DNA of 64,000 nt, taken from NCBI RefSeq assembly GCF_014174275.1, contig NZ_JABEQK010000008.1, positions 62,001-126,000 of the forward strand, given 5' to 3'. This document shows, piece after piece, positions 1-9,185 of this stretch. The notes under the pieces were generated by a model, which worked only from the letters and a program-made list of their open reading frames with translations, was not told the DNA's origin and did no database searches. A program made the translations under genes and the position numbers. The first letter of the stretch is position 1; each line of letters begins with the position of its first letter. The stretch comes from Gluconacetobacter takamatsuzukensis. Its GTDB lineage: Bacteria > Pseudomonadota > Alphaproteobacteria > Acetobacterales > Acetobacteraceae.

Positions 1-851
1 GGTGGGGGCGCAGCTATGACGAGCATCGCGTCGAATATATGGATCTGTTTGACAAGCAGACCTCGGACAAGGCGTATGAGGAGGAGGTCGAGATCACCGG
101 CTTCGGCCTGGCGCCGGTGAAGCCGCAGGGGCAGCAGATCTATTACGACACGGAATCGCAGGGGGCGGTCAGCCGGTTTACCCATGTCGCCTACGCGCTG
201 GGCTATATCGTGACCTACGAGGAGCTGCGCGACAATCTGTACGAGGCGGTGTCGAAGCGCAGGGCGGCGCAGCTGGCGTTTTCGATGCGCCAGACCAAGG
301 AAAACGTGCTGGCCGGGATCTATAACATGGCGTTCTCGGCCGGGGCGCTGGGGGGCGACGGGGCGCCGCTGATCTCGGACAGTCATCCGACGCTGGCGGG
401 CAGCCAGTCGAACCTGCTGGGGACGGCGGCGGACCTGTCGGAGGCGGCGATCGAGGATCTGACGGTGCAGATCATGCAGTGCCAGAACAATCGGGGGATG
501 CGGATCTCGGCGCTGCCGCGCACGCTCAACGTGCCGTCGGCGCTGTGGTTCGAGGCCAACCGGGTGTGCAACTCGGTCCTGCAGAACGATACGGCGAACA
601 ATGCCATCAACGTGCTGCGCGCCACCAATGCGTTCCCCGAAGGTATCAAGCTGAACCATTACTTCACCAGCCAGACGGCATGGTTCATCCGGACCAATGT
701 GCCGAATTCGCTGACCTATTACGAGCGGGATCCGATCTCGTTCGATCAGGACAACGATTTCGACACGCGGAATGCCAAGGCGGCCTGCTACGAGCGCTAT
801 TCCGGCTATTGGGCGGATTGGCGGGGGTTGTATGGGACACCTGGGGTTTGA
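1..851 (+). CDS. Phage major capsid protein (5' end outside window)
   Basis: The frame is open from the first complete codon (position 3) with no start, so the gene begins upstream. About 283 residues are visible. The C-terminal two thirds show the mixed alpha/beta pattern of HK97-fold coat proteins: a long helix-rich stretch (residues with YEELRDNLYEAVSKRR), a loop containing SDSHPTL, and a C-terminal segment rich in Asn, Asp and aromatic residues. It is followed by genes resembling P22 tail-machine genes 4 and 10, which is the usual place for a coat gene. It should form the icosahedral shell around the phage genome. The exact coat family cannot be fixed by eye. Confidence is good for a phage structural protein and moderate for major capsid. 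Confidence 0.72.
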   Translation, partial: WGRSYDEHRVEYMDLFDKQTSDKAYEEEVEITGFGLAPVKPQGQQIYYDTESQGAVSRFTHVAYALGYIVTYEELRDNLYEAVSKRRAAQLAFSMRQTKENVLAGIYNMAFSAGALGGDGAPLISDSHPTLAGSQSNLLGTAADLSEAAIEDLTVQIMQCQNNRGMRISALPRTLNVPSALWFEANRVCNSVLQNDTANNAINVLRATNAFPEGIKLNHYFTSQTAWFIRTNVPNSLTYYERDPISFDQDNDFDTRNAKAACYERYSGYWADWRGLYGTPGV

Positions 852-858
852 GGGAAGA

Positions 859-980
859 GTCTTCTTTTTCTGAAGAAAAAGAAGCAAAAAGACTTTTATT
901 TGTTTGGTGTAGAACGGGCGGGTAAAGGTCTTTTTCCTTAACGATAAAAAGTTTTTTGGTTCTTTTTTTCAAAAAAGAAC
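859..980 (+). repeat. Compound palindromic repeat, copy 1 (degenerate centre)
   Basis: This is one of five about 122-bp elements in the window. The left arm is an 11-bp perfect hairpin (CTTCTTTTTCT/AGAAAAAGAAG) and the right arm a 10-bp hairpin (GTTCTTTTTT/AAAAAAGAAC). In the other copies the centre carries TTCGTTCAGG/CCTGAACGAA; here that centre has decayed. It starts 8 bp after the capsid stop codon, inside the prophage late operon. Confidence 0.85.
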
Positions 981-1007
981 AGAACGCTTCCAAATGGAGA
1001 AGACCAG

Positions 1008-1154
1008 ATGACCAAACGCAAACCGACCCCCGTCACCCCCCGCCGCGCCGGCGTGGTGGAGGTGCACCACCATTACCACGGCACCATGCCGGCCGAGCCG
1101 AAGGCCAAGCCGGTGCCGGTTCGCCGCAAGCCGGCGCCGACGCGCCGGGGCTGA
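1008..1154 (+). CDS. Small basic phage protein, 48 aa
   Basis: ATG follows a GGAGAAG ribosome-binding site. The product is 48 residues, rich in Lys, Arg and Pro, with a His-rich centre (VHHHYHG) and a Pro/Arg tail, so it is probably disordered and nucleic-acid or capsid binding. It sits between the coat gene and the next structural gene on the same strand. The function is unknown; position and base composition are the only evidence that it is real. Confidence 0.5.
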   Translation: MTKRKPTPVTPRRAGVVEVHHHYHGTMPAEPKAKPVPVRRKPAPTRRG

Positions 1155-1207
1155 CGGAGTGCGCGCAGCCGGCGGTGCCGGCTGCGCCTGGGTGCCGGGA
1201 GGGTTGA

Positions 1208-1615
1208 ATGGCGGATGTGACGAATGTTCAGGTGATTGCGAACGGTCCGCGCAACCTGATCGTCAGGGTGACGGATGTGAGCGACGGCACCGGGCTGGCG
1301 GCGATGAAGATCGTGGATGCGCAATCCATGGTGTTTTCGGTCGGCGGAGAGGCGCCCGGCGTGCATCTGAAGGTGCGGCGCATTGTCTATGACGTGCACG
1401 GCATGGTGGCGCGGCTGCAATGGGATGCGGCGGAGCCGGTGGACCTGGCGACGCTGTCGGGCTTCGGGCATCTGGATTTTCGCCGTTTCCAGGGCATTCC
1501 CAATCCGAGGGCGCCGGGGGCGAGCGGGTCGATCCTGCTGACGACGATGGGAGCCGTGGCGGGCAGCACGGTTACGATCGACCTCGAGATGATCAAGGGT
1601 GTGCCGCAATCGTGA
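1208..1615 (+). CDS. Phage structural protein of unknown role, 135 aa
   Basis: The ATG is preceded by GGGAGG at a good distance. The 135-residue product has no signal peptide or membrane segment and looks like an all-beta domain with alternating hydrophobic strands. It lies between the coat gene and the tail-adaptor genes, where phages encode head-decoration or head-tail joining proteins. I do not recognise the family. It is separated by only 13 bp from the next gene, so the two are probably co-transcribed. Confidence 0.6.
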   Translation: MADVTNVQVIANGPRNLIVRVTDVSDGTGLAAMKIVDAQSMVFSVGGEAPGVHLKVRRIVYDVHGMVARLQWDAAEPVDLATLSGFGHLDFRRFQGIPNPRAPGASGSILLTTMGAVAGSTVTIDLEMIKGVPQS

Positions 1616-1628
1616 CGGGAGAGGCGGT

Positions 1629-2135
1629 GTGAGCGAGCCCTGGCGCTATCGGCCCGGCGACCATTACGTGCTGGACGACCTGTCGGGTTTCAAGATCCGG
1701 CGGTCGCGGGCGCGCACCATCCCCGGGGGGCAGACCGGGCAGGCGCTGGTGGATGGGCGGCGGTGGGAGGCGCAGCAGCCGCAGGATTTCGTGCGCGGGG
1801 TGGCGGACGAGCAGGGTGTGGATGTGGCGCGTCCGCGCCAGGAAAACCGGTTTGTCGTGGTGGGGACCAGTGTGAGCGCGCCGGTTGCCGCCGGCGGTGC
1901 CGTGGTGCCGGTCGTGTCGAACTGCGGGTTTGCGGTCGGCGACCGGATCCAGGTCATGCTCGACCGGGGCGAGAATGTCGTGGCGACGATCGTGGCGGTC
2001 GGTGGGGGAACGCTGGAGATCGCGCCCGCATTGCCGGGTGCGGTGGGGTTTCTGGGCGGAGGGATGGAGAACATGGTTCTGAAATTGGTGCCGGATTCGT
2101 CTTCATCCTTTCTGCCGTCTGAGGGCGGCGTATGA
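1629..2135 (+). CDS. Phage hypothetical protein, 168 aa
   Basis: I start this gene at GTG 1629, just after GGGAG, because the frame upstream runs back into the previous coding sequence. The product is 168 residues, begins SEPWRYRPGDHYV and carries a beta-rich middle (about residues 70-150) of the type seen in small virion proteins. The last codons overlap the next start in an ATGA arrangement at 2132, so translation is coupled to the gp4-like gene. Its function is unknown; from position it could be part of the head-tail interface. Confidence 0.6.
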   Translation: MSEPWRYRPGDHYVLDDLSGFKIRRSRARTIPGGQTGQALVDGRRWEAQQPQDFVRGVADEQGVDVARPRQENRFVVVGTSVSAPVAAGGAVVPVVSNCGFAVGDRIQVMLDRGENVVATIVAVGGGTLEIAPALPGAVGFLGGGMENMVLKLVPDSSSSFLPSEGGV

Positions 2136-4930
2136 CGACCGGCGGGAGCGCGGGCTGGAACCCCGGGATTGCCGATATCATCAACGGTGCGCTGCGGCTG
2201 ATCGGTGCGATTGCCAGCGGGGAGGTGCCGCCGGCGAACGAATACCAGGATGCGCTGTCGTCGCTGAACGGGCTGATCAAGGCGTGGCAGGCGTCGGGCG
2301 TGCATGTCTGGGCGCAGGCCGAGGGGACGGTGTTTCTCCAGCCCGGGCAGGCGCAGTATGGCATCGGCGTGGGCAGCACCGACCATGCCGCGCAATCCTA
2401 TGCCGGCACGACGGCGAGTGTGCCGGCGGCGGCGGGGGCCGCGCAGGTGACGGTGGCGACGGTGGCCGGCATCGAGGCCGGGAGCCGGATCGGGATCGGC
2501 CTGGATGCGGGGGGCCTGTTCTGGACGTCCGTGCTGTCGGTGGCGGGTAGTACGGTCTATCTGGCGTCGGTTCTGCCTGGGCCGGTGTCGGCGGGGGCGA
2601 TGGTGATCGGCTGTGGCGCGCCGCTGGCGCGGCCGTTGAAGGTGATCGGGGCGCGGGCCGTCGTTCTGGTGACCGGGGTGGAGACGCCGCTGATCCCGAT
2701 GTCGCGGCTGGATTATGCGAACCTGTCGGGCAAGGGGGCGCCCGGTGGGGTGCCGGCGCAATATTTCTATGATCCGCAGTTGGAAAACGGGATCTTCAGT
2801 GTCTATCCGGCGCCGGTGGATGCGGGGATTGCGGTGACGTTTACGTGCCAGCGGCCGTTGCAGGATGTCGCCGGTGCGGCCGATAGCGCCGATGTGCCGC
2901 AGGAATGGATTTCCGCGTTGCGCTTTGCGCTGGCGGTGGAACTGGCGCCGGAATATGACTGCCCGGCCCAGCGTTTCGAGATGCTGAAGGCGATGGCGGC
3001 GGAGAAATTCGCCGTGGTTGCGCAGTGGGATCGGGAGCCGGCGGGTACCGGCACCTCTTCGTTCAGTCAGCCGGTCTATCAGATTATTGCCGGGGCGCTG
3101 CGGCTGTGCGGGGCCGTGGGGGCGCAGGATGTGCCTCGGCTGGGGCTGGTGGAGAACGCTTTTGCCGCGCTGAATGCGATGGTGCAGGGGTGGCAGGTCA
3201 GCGGGCTGCATGTGTGGGCGCAGACCGAGGGGGTGCTGTTTCTTCAGGCGGGGCAGGGGAAGTATGCGATTGGGGCGACTTCGGCCGATCATGCTTCGCA
3301 GGGGTTTGTGCAGGGGCAGCTTGGTGGGGCTGCTGCGGCTGGCGCCGTGGTGCTGTCCGGCGTGTCTGGCGGCGGGTTTGCGGTGGGCAATCCGGTCGGG
3401 GTTGTGCTGGGTGACGGGACCGCGTTCTGGAGCGTTATTGCGGCGGTGTCTGCGGGTGGGGTGACGCTGGCGCAGCCTTTGCCGTCTTCGGCGGGGGCTG
3501 GGGCGCTGGTGGTGTCTTATGCCACGGCTTTTGCGCGGCCGTTGCGGGTGATCGGGGCGCGGGTGGTGGATCTGGGGTCGGGGGTGGAGACGCCGCTGAT
3601 TCCGATGTCGCGGCTGGATTATGCGAATTTGTCGGGGAAGGCGGTGCCGGGGGGGAATCCGGCGCAGTTTTTCTATGACCCTCAGCTTGAGCTGGGGGCG
3701 TTGAGTGTTTATCCGGCGCCGGCTTCCGGGCTGAGTGTGGTGAAGTTTACGGCGCAGCGGCAGTTGGTGGCGTTTGAGACCCTGGCGTCGGTACCGGATT
3801 TTCCGCCGGAATGGCTGGCGGCGTTGCGCTTTGGCCTGGCGGTGGAGATTGCGGCGGAATATGACTGTCCGGCCGAGAAGCTGGCGGGGCTGAAGCAGGC
3901 ATTCGACGAGAAATTTGCCGTTGTGACGCGCTGGGATAGCGAGGCGCAGGGGACGAGCACGTCGCCGTTCGGTCAGCCGGTTTACCAGATGATCGCGGGG
4001 GCGTTGCGGCTGTGTGGGGCCGTGGGGGCGCAGGATGTGCCGCGGCTGGGGCTGGTGGAGAATGCGTTCATCTCGCTGAATGCGATGGTGCAGGGGTGGC
4101 AGGCTTCGGGGATTCATGTGTGGGCCGAGGAGGAGTGCACCCTGTTCCTGCAACCGGGGCAGGTGCGGTATCTGATCGGTGCCGGGTCGCCGGATGCGGT
4201 GGCGGTCGGCAGCCAATGCGTCGAGACGGTGCTGGCGGCGGATGGGGCGGCGGCGCAGGTGACGGTGGGGGCGGCGGGTGCTGTTGCCGCCGGCTGGCGG
4301 GTCGGCATCTGGCTGGATGGCGGGCGGGTGTTCTGGACCAGCATTGCGGCGGTTGCGGGAGGAGGGCTGACGCTGGCCGCCGCATTGCCGTCCGCAGCGT
4401 CGGCCGGGGCGCGGGTCGTGGCCTATCCGGCGCCGATGGTGCGGCCGTTGCGGGTGCCGGCGGCGCGGCGGCGCCAGTTCGCGGGGGCGGGGGGGCAGGC
4501 GATCGAGATCCCGCTCGTGCCGATGTCGCGCCTGGATTACGCGAATATTCCCAACAAGACGGTGCCGGGCGTGGTGACGCAGTTCTTCTATGACCCGCAG
4601 TTGGGGGCGGGGGTGCTGCATGTGTGGCCTGCGCCCTCGGACAATGGCAGTGCGGTGGCCTTTACCGCGCAGCGGCCGCTGGTGCCGTTTGCCGACCTGT
4701 CTTCGGTGCCGGATTTTCCGGACGAGTGGCTGGCGGCGATGCGCTGGAACCTGGCGGTGGAACTGTGGCCCGAATATAACGGATCGGGGAAAATGGCAGG
4801 AAATACGGCGCAGTATGCGGTGCTGAAGCAGGAGGCCGTCAGCAGGCTGATGGTGGCGCAGGGCTGGGACCGGGAGTCGCAATCGGTGCTGTTCGGGGCC
4901 GGTGCGGGGCCGGCCGGGCGCGCGGGGTAA
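2132..4930 (+). CDS. Triple-repeat P22 gp4-like head-completion / tail-adaptor protein
   Basis: The 932-residue product is made of three tandem copies of one about 300-residue module, starting near residues 15, 317 and 619. Each copy has the same order: GALRL near the start, a W-x-x-SG-[VLI]-HVWA segment, a FLQxGQ motif, a variable beta-rich insert, the block PLIPMSRLDYAN, the block FYDPQLE/G with YPAP, and a C-terminal helix with EYDCPA or EYNGSG. Copies 2 and 3 share DVPRLGLVENAF and are nearly identical there in DNA as well, so they look like the younger duplication. The module resembles packaged-DNA stabilisation protein gp4 of P22, normally one domain of under 200-300 residues that rings the portal. 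The downstream gp10-like gene supports the assignment. Confidence 0.72.
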   Translation: MTTGGSAGWNPGIADIINGALRLIGAIASGEVPPANEYQDALSSLNGLIKAWQASGVHVWAQAEGTVFLQPGQAQYGIGVGSTDHAAQSYAGTTASVPAAAGAAQVTVATVAGIEAGSRIGIGLDAGGLFWTSVLSVAGSTVYLASVLPGPVSAGAMVIGCGAPLARPLKVIGARAVVLVTGVETPLIPMSRLDYANLSGKGAPGGVPAQYFYDPQLENGIFSVYPAPVDAGIAVTFTCQRPLQDVAGAADSADVPQEWISALRFALAVELAPEYDCPAQRFEMLKAMAAEKFAVVAQWDREPAGTGTSSFSQPVYQIIAGALRLCGAVGAQDVPRLGLVENAFAALNAMVQGWQVSGLHVWAQTEGVLFLQAGQGKYAIGATSADHASQGFVQGQLGGAAAAGAVVLSGVSGGGFAVGNPVGVVLGDGTAFWSVIAAVSAGGVTLAQPLPSSAGAGALVVSYATAFARPLRVIGARVVDLGSGVETPLIPMSRLDYANLSGKAVPGGNPAQFFYDPQLELGALSVYPAPASGLSVVKFTAQRQLVAFETLASVPDFPPEWLAALRFGLAVEIAAEYDCPAEKLAGLKQAFDEKFAVVTRWDSEAQGTSTSPFGQPVYQMIAGALRLCGAVGAQDVPRLGLVENAFISLNAMVQGWQASGIHVWAEEECTLFLQPGQVRYLIGAGSPDAVAVGSQCVETVLAADGAAAQVTVGAAGAVAAGWRVGIWLDGGRVFWTSIAAVAGGGLTLAAALPSAASAGARVVAYPAPMVRPLRVPAARRRQFAGAGGQAIEIPLVPMSRLDYANIPNKTVPGVVTQFFYDPQLGAGVLHVWPAPSDNGSAVAFTAQRPLVPFADLSSVPDFPDEWLAAMRWNLAVELWPEYNGSGKMAGNTAQYAVLKQEAVSRLMVAQGWDRESQSVLFGAGAGPAGRAG

Positions 4931-4935
4931 CGGCG

Positions 4936-7900
4936 ATGGCGGTCCAGCAGGTGGCATTTGCCGCGCAATCGTACCAGGCGCATTCGGTGGCGCTGGATGC
5001 GCAGCGCTGCGTCAATTTCTATGCCGAATATGCGCCGAAGGATGCCAAGGCGCCGGTGCCGGTCTGGGGCTGTCCGGGCATGGTGGCGTTTGCGCAGTGC
5101 GGGGCGGGGCCGGTCTGGGGCATGTGCCTGATGGGCGGGGCGCTGTATGTGGTCTCGGGCCAGGCGCTGTACCGGGTCGATGCCGACGGGTCGAGCGTCG
5201 TGCTGGGGGCGACCTGGGTGACGGGGCCGGTGTCGATGGATACCAACGGCACCGACCTGGTGTGGGTGGATGGGGAATCCGGCTGGTCCTATTCGGTGGC
5301 CGGGGGCGTGCAGCGGATTGTCGACGAGAATTTCTATCCGGCGGATTTGGTCGTCTATTTCGATACCTATTTCGTCTTCAACCGGTCCGGGACGCAGGAA
5401 TTCTTTCTCTCGCCGCAGGAGGGGGTGACGCCGTTCGACGGGACGATGTTCGCCTCCAAGGAGGCCACGGCCGACCCGCTGCTGGCGATCGTGAATTCGC
5501 ACGAGCAGCTCTATCTGTTCGGCGCGGCGCGGACCGAGATCTGGTACGATGCGGGGAGTGCCGCGCCGTCCTTTCCGTTCCAGCGGTTCGACGGGGCGTT
5601 CATCCAGCGGGGCATCGCCGGGACGCATGCGCATTGCCTGGAGGATAATACCGTCTTCTTCCTGGGCGATGACGGGATGTTCTATCGGTTGTCCGGCTAT
5701 CAGCCGCAGCGGATTTCGACCCATGCGATCGAGGGGGCGTGGCAGGCCTATCCCACGCGGGCGGATGCGCGGTGCTTCAGCTATACGCTGGAGGGGCATA
5801 AATTCGTCACCCTGCTGTTTCCCTCGGCTGCCGCGACCTGGGTGTACGACGTGGCGACCGGCCTGTGGCACGAGCGGGAATCCTGGGCCGGCAGCGATGC
5901 CGGCAGTTCGATCGGCCGCTGGCGGGCCAATTGCGCGATCATGGCCCATGGGCGGGTGCTGGTCGGCGATTGCCTGAGCGGCACGGTCGGGGCGCTGAAT
6001 CCGCTGGTCTATACCGAGCTGGGGGCGACCATGCGCGGGCTGCTGGCCGCGCCGCCGGTGCAGGGGCTGCGCGGGCGGGTCTTCATGCGGCGGTTCGAGC
6101 TGGATGTGGAGACCGGGGTCGGGCTGCCCGGCTCGGCCCCGGCGCGCAGCGTGACCTACCAGCCGCAGGGGGTGGGCATTACGACGCCCGTGGCGCTGAC
6201 GCGGTCCGCCGCGCCGGAGGGCATGGCGCCGGCGCTGGCGAACCTGCTGGTCAGCCTGTGGGTGGACCTGCCGGACGATGGGGCGCCGCGCGGGCTGATG
6301 CTGGGCAATGGGGAGGCGACGGACGGCCAGCCGGGTTTTTTTGTCGGCATCGCCAATGACGATACGCAGGCCGGGGCGCAGATCGTGGTGCGTGCCACGG
6401 ACGTGCTGGGGCGGGCGATCGTGACGGCCTGCTATGGTTTTGCCGGCTGGGGGGCGGGGTGGGTGAACCTGATCCTGTCGCTGTCGCCGGGCGCGCAGCA
6501 GGTGCAGCTTCTTGCGGATGGGGTGGCGCTGGTGCCGGCCTCGGTCGTGTGGTCGTCGGCGGCGCCGATCGGCAATCCTGCCGGGCAGGGCTGGCAGGTT
6601 GCGCCGTGGGCCGGCGTCGCGGGGCCGCAGGGCGTGGTGGTGGCGTCGCAGTTCGGTGGCCATACGCCGGCATCGGCGGCGACGGAGCAGGGCTGGTCGA
6701 ATACCGCGCCGATGCCCGACCGGTTCGGCAACATGCTGTCGTTCCTCGGCGAGAGCATCGACGCGGTGTCGCAGGCCGGCGCGGTGGCGTGGACCCTGGC
6801 CCAGAGCACCGTGAACACGGATGTCCTCGCCCTGGTCTCGGGCGTTCCTCTGAACGGCACCAGTGTCGGCATCAATGCCGTGTCGCCGCTGCTGGGGGGA
6901 CAGTATCTGGCGGTCGGGGTGCAGAATGCCATCTACTGGTCGGGGGTCGCGCTCTACGAGGTCAATGACGGGGCGGCGCCGACATTCAGGGGGTTCGTCT
7001 ATTGCCTGGGCTTCGCGGCCGGGGCGACGTTCTATGGCAGCAACCCGTGCTTCCTGGCCGGGTCGCAGACGATCGACGATCCGATCCTGTCCTATCAGGC
7101 GGCCTATCCCGCGTCGGTGCGCGTCGTGCTGGTCTTCCCCAGTATTGCCCAGATCCTTGGCAGCGCGCTGAGGAGTGGCGGCTTTGGCGCGATGTATCCG
7201 GCGCTGGGCAATACCGCGACCTGGGGCGCGTGCCAGGTGCCGACGATCCGCTATTTCTATCCCGCGCAGCTGGGGACCAACCTTCTGCCGCAGAACGGCT
7301 ATAACGGCAATGTCGGGTTCTTTCTGCCGGACGGCGACGGCGGGACCAACCATTACCTGTATTTCAATCGCGGCGACATCGCGGCCAATGCCAGCGCCGG
7401 CATCAACGCCAATGCGGAGTTGCAGGCGGTAATTGGTCCTGCATATCCGCAGGGGGCGATGGTGCGGATCGCGATGGGCGTGGTCAGTTACGACGCGCTG
7501 GCGGCGGCGCATTTTGCCGGTAACGGCAATAACAGCTTCGCCGGCACGATGCCGATGTACGGCATCGACAACGCAAGCTGGACGGATGCGGCGGGCGCGG
7601 CACAGATTCCGTTTGCCGACGAACATACCTATATCGCCAACGGGCTGGCGGGGGGTACGGACGTCTATGGCGGGCAGGTGGGGCTGACGCCGGTTTCGGG
7701 GACGTCGGACTGGCTGGTGACGTTCCTGATGGTCGGCCTTTCCGACAGTGCGGCCAATCGCGGCAATGCCGCCCTGTGGGACCGGGTGCGGGTGTTCCAT
7801 TATTCCGCCGGCCGGGCGATGCAGCTGGGCGCGCCGGCTTCGGGGCTGGCCTATGCCGCGACCGACTGGGCGGGATTTTCGCTGGGGGCGTGGGCCGATT

Positions 7901-8565
7901 TCAACGCCGTGGCCTATGTCGGTGCCGGGGCGGTGACGATCTGCGGCAACATGCAGGCGGGGGCGGGGGCTTATCCCTTTCCCAAGGGGACCCAGTACCA
8001 GACGCGGTTCGGCACCCTGTCCTTTGCCATGGCGCGGCTGGCCGACCTGTTCGTGGGAACGCCCGCGCAGTTCGTGGACCTGTCGGTGCCGGCGAATGTG
8101 GCGCTGTTCCTGGCCGATAACGGGGGCGCGCGCTATCTGGCGGCCGACGGATCGAACGTGCTGGGCGTGGCGCCGCCGGTGTTCCTGACCGTCGGTCCGG
8201 GGGCGCCCGTGGCCTCGTTTGCCGATAATGGCGGGTCGGGGGGCGGGTTTGCGGCGACGGGGCTGATCGTGGCGGCGGGGTCGAACCCGCCCGGCAGCAC
8301 CTGGCAGGAATCGCTGCCGGCCGAACCCGGCAGTCCGGCGGGTGCCGACCCGCTGATCATGCTCGACTGGTCGGATGACGGGGCGCGGAGCTGGAGTGCG
8401 CTACGGCTGTGCCGGTCCATGGGGCGGCAGGGCGAGTATCTGACGCGGCTGCGCTGGCTGAAGCTGGGGCAGGCGCGGCAGCGGGTGTTGCGGTTGCAGG
8501 TGACGGACCCGGTGCGGCGCAACCTGATCGGCTTCTACCTGGACACCGAAGCGGGGATGGACTGA
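4936..8565 (+). CDS. P22 gp10-like packaged-DNA stabilisation protein with large insertion
   Basis: The 1209-residue product has two ends typical of gp10: residues about 1-390 (RCVNFYAEYAPKDAK at the start, then repeated blades such as YVVSGQALYRVD, with GTHAHCLEDNTVFFLGDD) and residues about 1120-1209 (LDWSDDGARSWS, RRNLIGFYLD). In P22 gp10 is under 500 residues and these parts are close together. Here about 700 residues are inserted between them, rich in Gly, Ala, Asn and aromatic strands and resembling jelly-roll or LamG/concanavalin-like carbohydrate-binding modules (LMLGNGEATDGQPGFFVG, WVNLILSLS). The gene starts 5 bp after the gp4-like gene. The insertion could add host-surface binding to a tail-hub protein; that is inference. 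Confidence 0.7.
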   Translation: MAVQQVAFAAQSYQAHSVALDAQRCVNFYAEYAPKDAKAPVPVWGCPGMVAFAQCGAGPVWGMCLMGGALYVVSGQALYRVDADGSSVVLGATWVTGPVSMDTNGTDLVWVDGESGWSYSVAGGVQRIVDENFYPADLVVYFDTYFVFNRSGTQEFFLSPQEGVTPFDGTMFASKEATADPLLAIVNSHEQLYLFGAARTEIWYDAGSAAPSFPFQRFDGAFIQRGIAGTHAHCLEDNTVFFLGDDGMFYRLSGYQPQRISTHAIEGAWQAYPTRADARCFSYTLEGHKFVTLLFPSAAATWVYDVATGLWHERESWAGSDAGSSIGRWRANCAIMAHGRVLVGDCLSGTVGALNPLVYTELGATMRGLLAAPPVQGLRGRVFMRRFELDVETGVGLPGSAPARSVTYQPQGVGITTPVALTRSAAPEGMAPALANLLVSLWVDLPDDGAPRGLMLGNGEATDGQPGFFVGIANDDTQAGAQIVVRATDVLGRAIVTACYGFAGWGAGWVNLILSLSPGAQQVQLLADGVALVPASVVWSSAAPIGNPAGQGWQVAPWAGVAGPQGVVVASQFGGHTPASAATEQGWSNTAPMPDRFGNMLSFLGESIDAVSQAGAVAWTLAQSTVNTDVLALVSGVPLNGTSVGINAVSPLLGGQYLAVGVQNAIYWSGVALYEVNDGAAPTFRGFVYCLGFAAGATFYGSNPCFLAGSQTIDDPILSYQAAYPASVRVVLVFPSIAQILGSALRSGGFGAMYPALGNTATWGACQVPTIRYFYPAQLGTNLLPQNGYNGNVGFFLPDGDGGTNHYLYFNRGDIAANASAGINANAELQAVIGPAYPQGAMVRIAMGVVSYDALAAAHFAGNGNNSFAGTMPMYGIDNASWTDAAGAAQIPFADEHTYIANGLAGGTDVYGGQVGLTPVSGTSDWLVTFLMVGLSDSAANRGNAALWDRVRVFHYSAGRAMQLGAPASGLAYAATDWAGFSLGAWADFNAVAYVGAGAVTICGNMQAGAGAYPFPKGTQYQTRFGTLSFAMARLADLFVGTPAQFVDLSVPANVALFLADNGGARYLAADGSNVLGVAPPVFLTVGPGAPVASFADNGGSGGGFAATGLIVAAGSNPPGSTWQESLPAEPGSPAGADPLIMLDWSDDGARSWSALRLCRSMGRQGEYLTRLRWLKLGQARQRVLRLQVTDPVRRNLIGFYLDTEAGMD

Positions 8566-9185
8566 TGCCGACGGCGCCGCGCCAGACCCTGCCGGTGGGG
8601 GACTGGCCGTTCGTGGATATCGCGACCGGCCGGCTGACGCTTTCGGCCTATCAGTTCCTCGCGCGGCTTCAGGCCGGGTCCAGCGGGTCGATCCGCAACC
8701 TGTCGGTGATTGCCGAGGCGCTGGGGGTGCCGGTGGCGGAGATTCCCGCCGACGGGGCGGTGTCCGTGATCCTGCCCGCGTCCTTTCCGCCGCCCCCGCC
8801 CCTGCCGGCGGGGCGGGAGGAGCGCCTGGCGGCGATGCCGGCGGGCGTGCCGCGCCCTGTCGCGCCTGCCATGCCGGTGCTGCCGGTTGGGCCGGCGCGG
8901 CCGGTGGACGTGCTGGTGCTGCATCATGGGGCGCGGGTGATGGACGGGTTCGGCGCCCCGGCGGGCCGGGTCGCGGGATGGGTGGGCGATATCTTCCTGC
9001 AACGGGACGGCGGGCCCGCGGGGGCGGTGTGGGCCAAGCAGTCGGGCGCCGGGACGGCGACCGGCTGGGCGGCGCTGGGGCAGGCGGCCGGCGTGGGCGG
9101 CGTGCTGCCGCTGGTCAACGGGAACATGGCGCCGGTCGGCATGCTGTCCGACCCGGCGGGACAGACAATCGGGGTGCCGATCTGA
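8565..9185 (+). CDS. Phage tail-module protein, 206 aa
   Basis: The ATG overlaps the stop of the gp10-like gene (TGATG), showing coupling. The N-terminal about 60 residues (PFVDIATGRLTLSAYQFLARL) form a short helical module, followed by a long Pro/Ala/Val-rich linker and a C-terminal Gly-rich beta segment from about residue 120 (VLVLHHGARVMDGFGAPAGRVAG). This anchor-linker-tip layout is common in small tail-attached proteins, but I do not recognise a family. It ends in another overlapping start codon. Confidence 0.55.
   Translation: MPTAPRQTLPVGDWPFVDIATGRLTLSAYQFLARLQAGSSGSIRNLSVIAEALGVPVAEIPADGAVSVILPASFPPPPPLPAGREERLAAMPAGVPRPVAPAMPVLPVGPARPVDVLVLHHGARVMDGFGAPAGRVAGWVGDIFLQRDGGPAGAVWAKQSGAGTATGWAALGQAAGVGGVLPLVNGNMAPVGMLSDPAGQTIGVPI

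Noticed and set aside
1664-7800. Two very long open frames on the minus strand (about 1100 and 1070 codons)
   Set aside because: They lie opposite the gp4-like and gp10-like phage genes. Their products are Arg/Pro/His-rich with no domain pattern, as expected from antisense reading of high-GC DNA.
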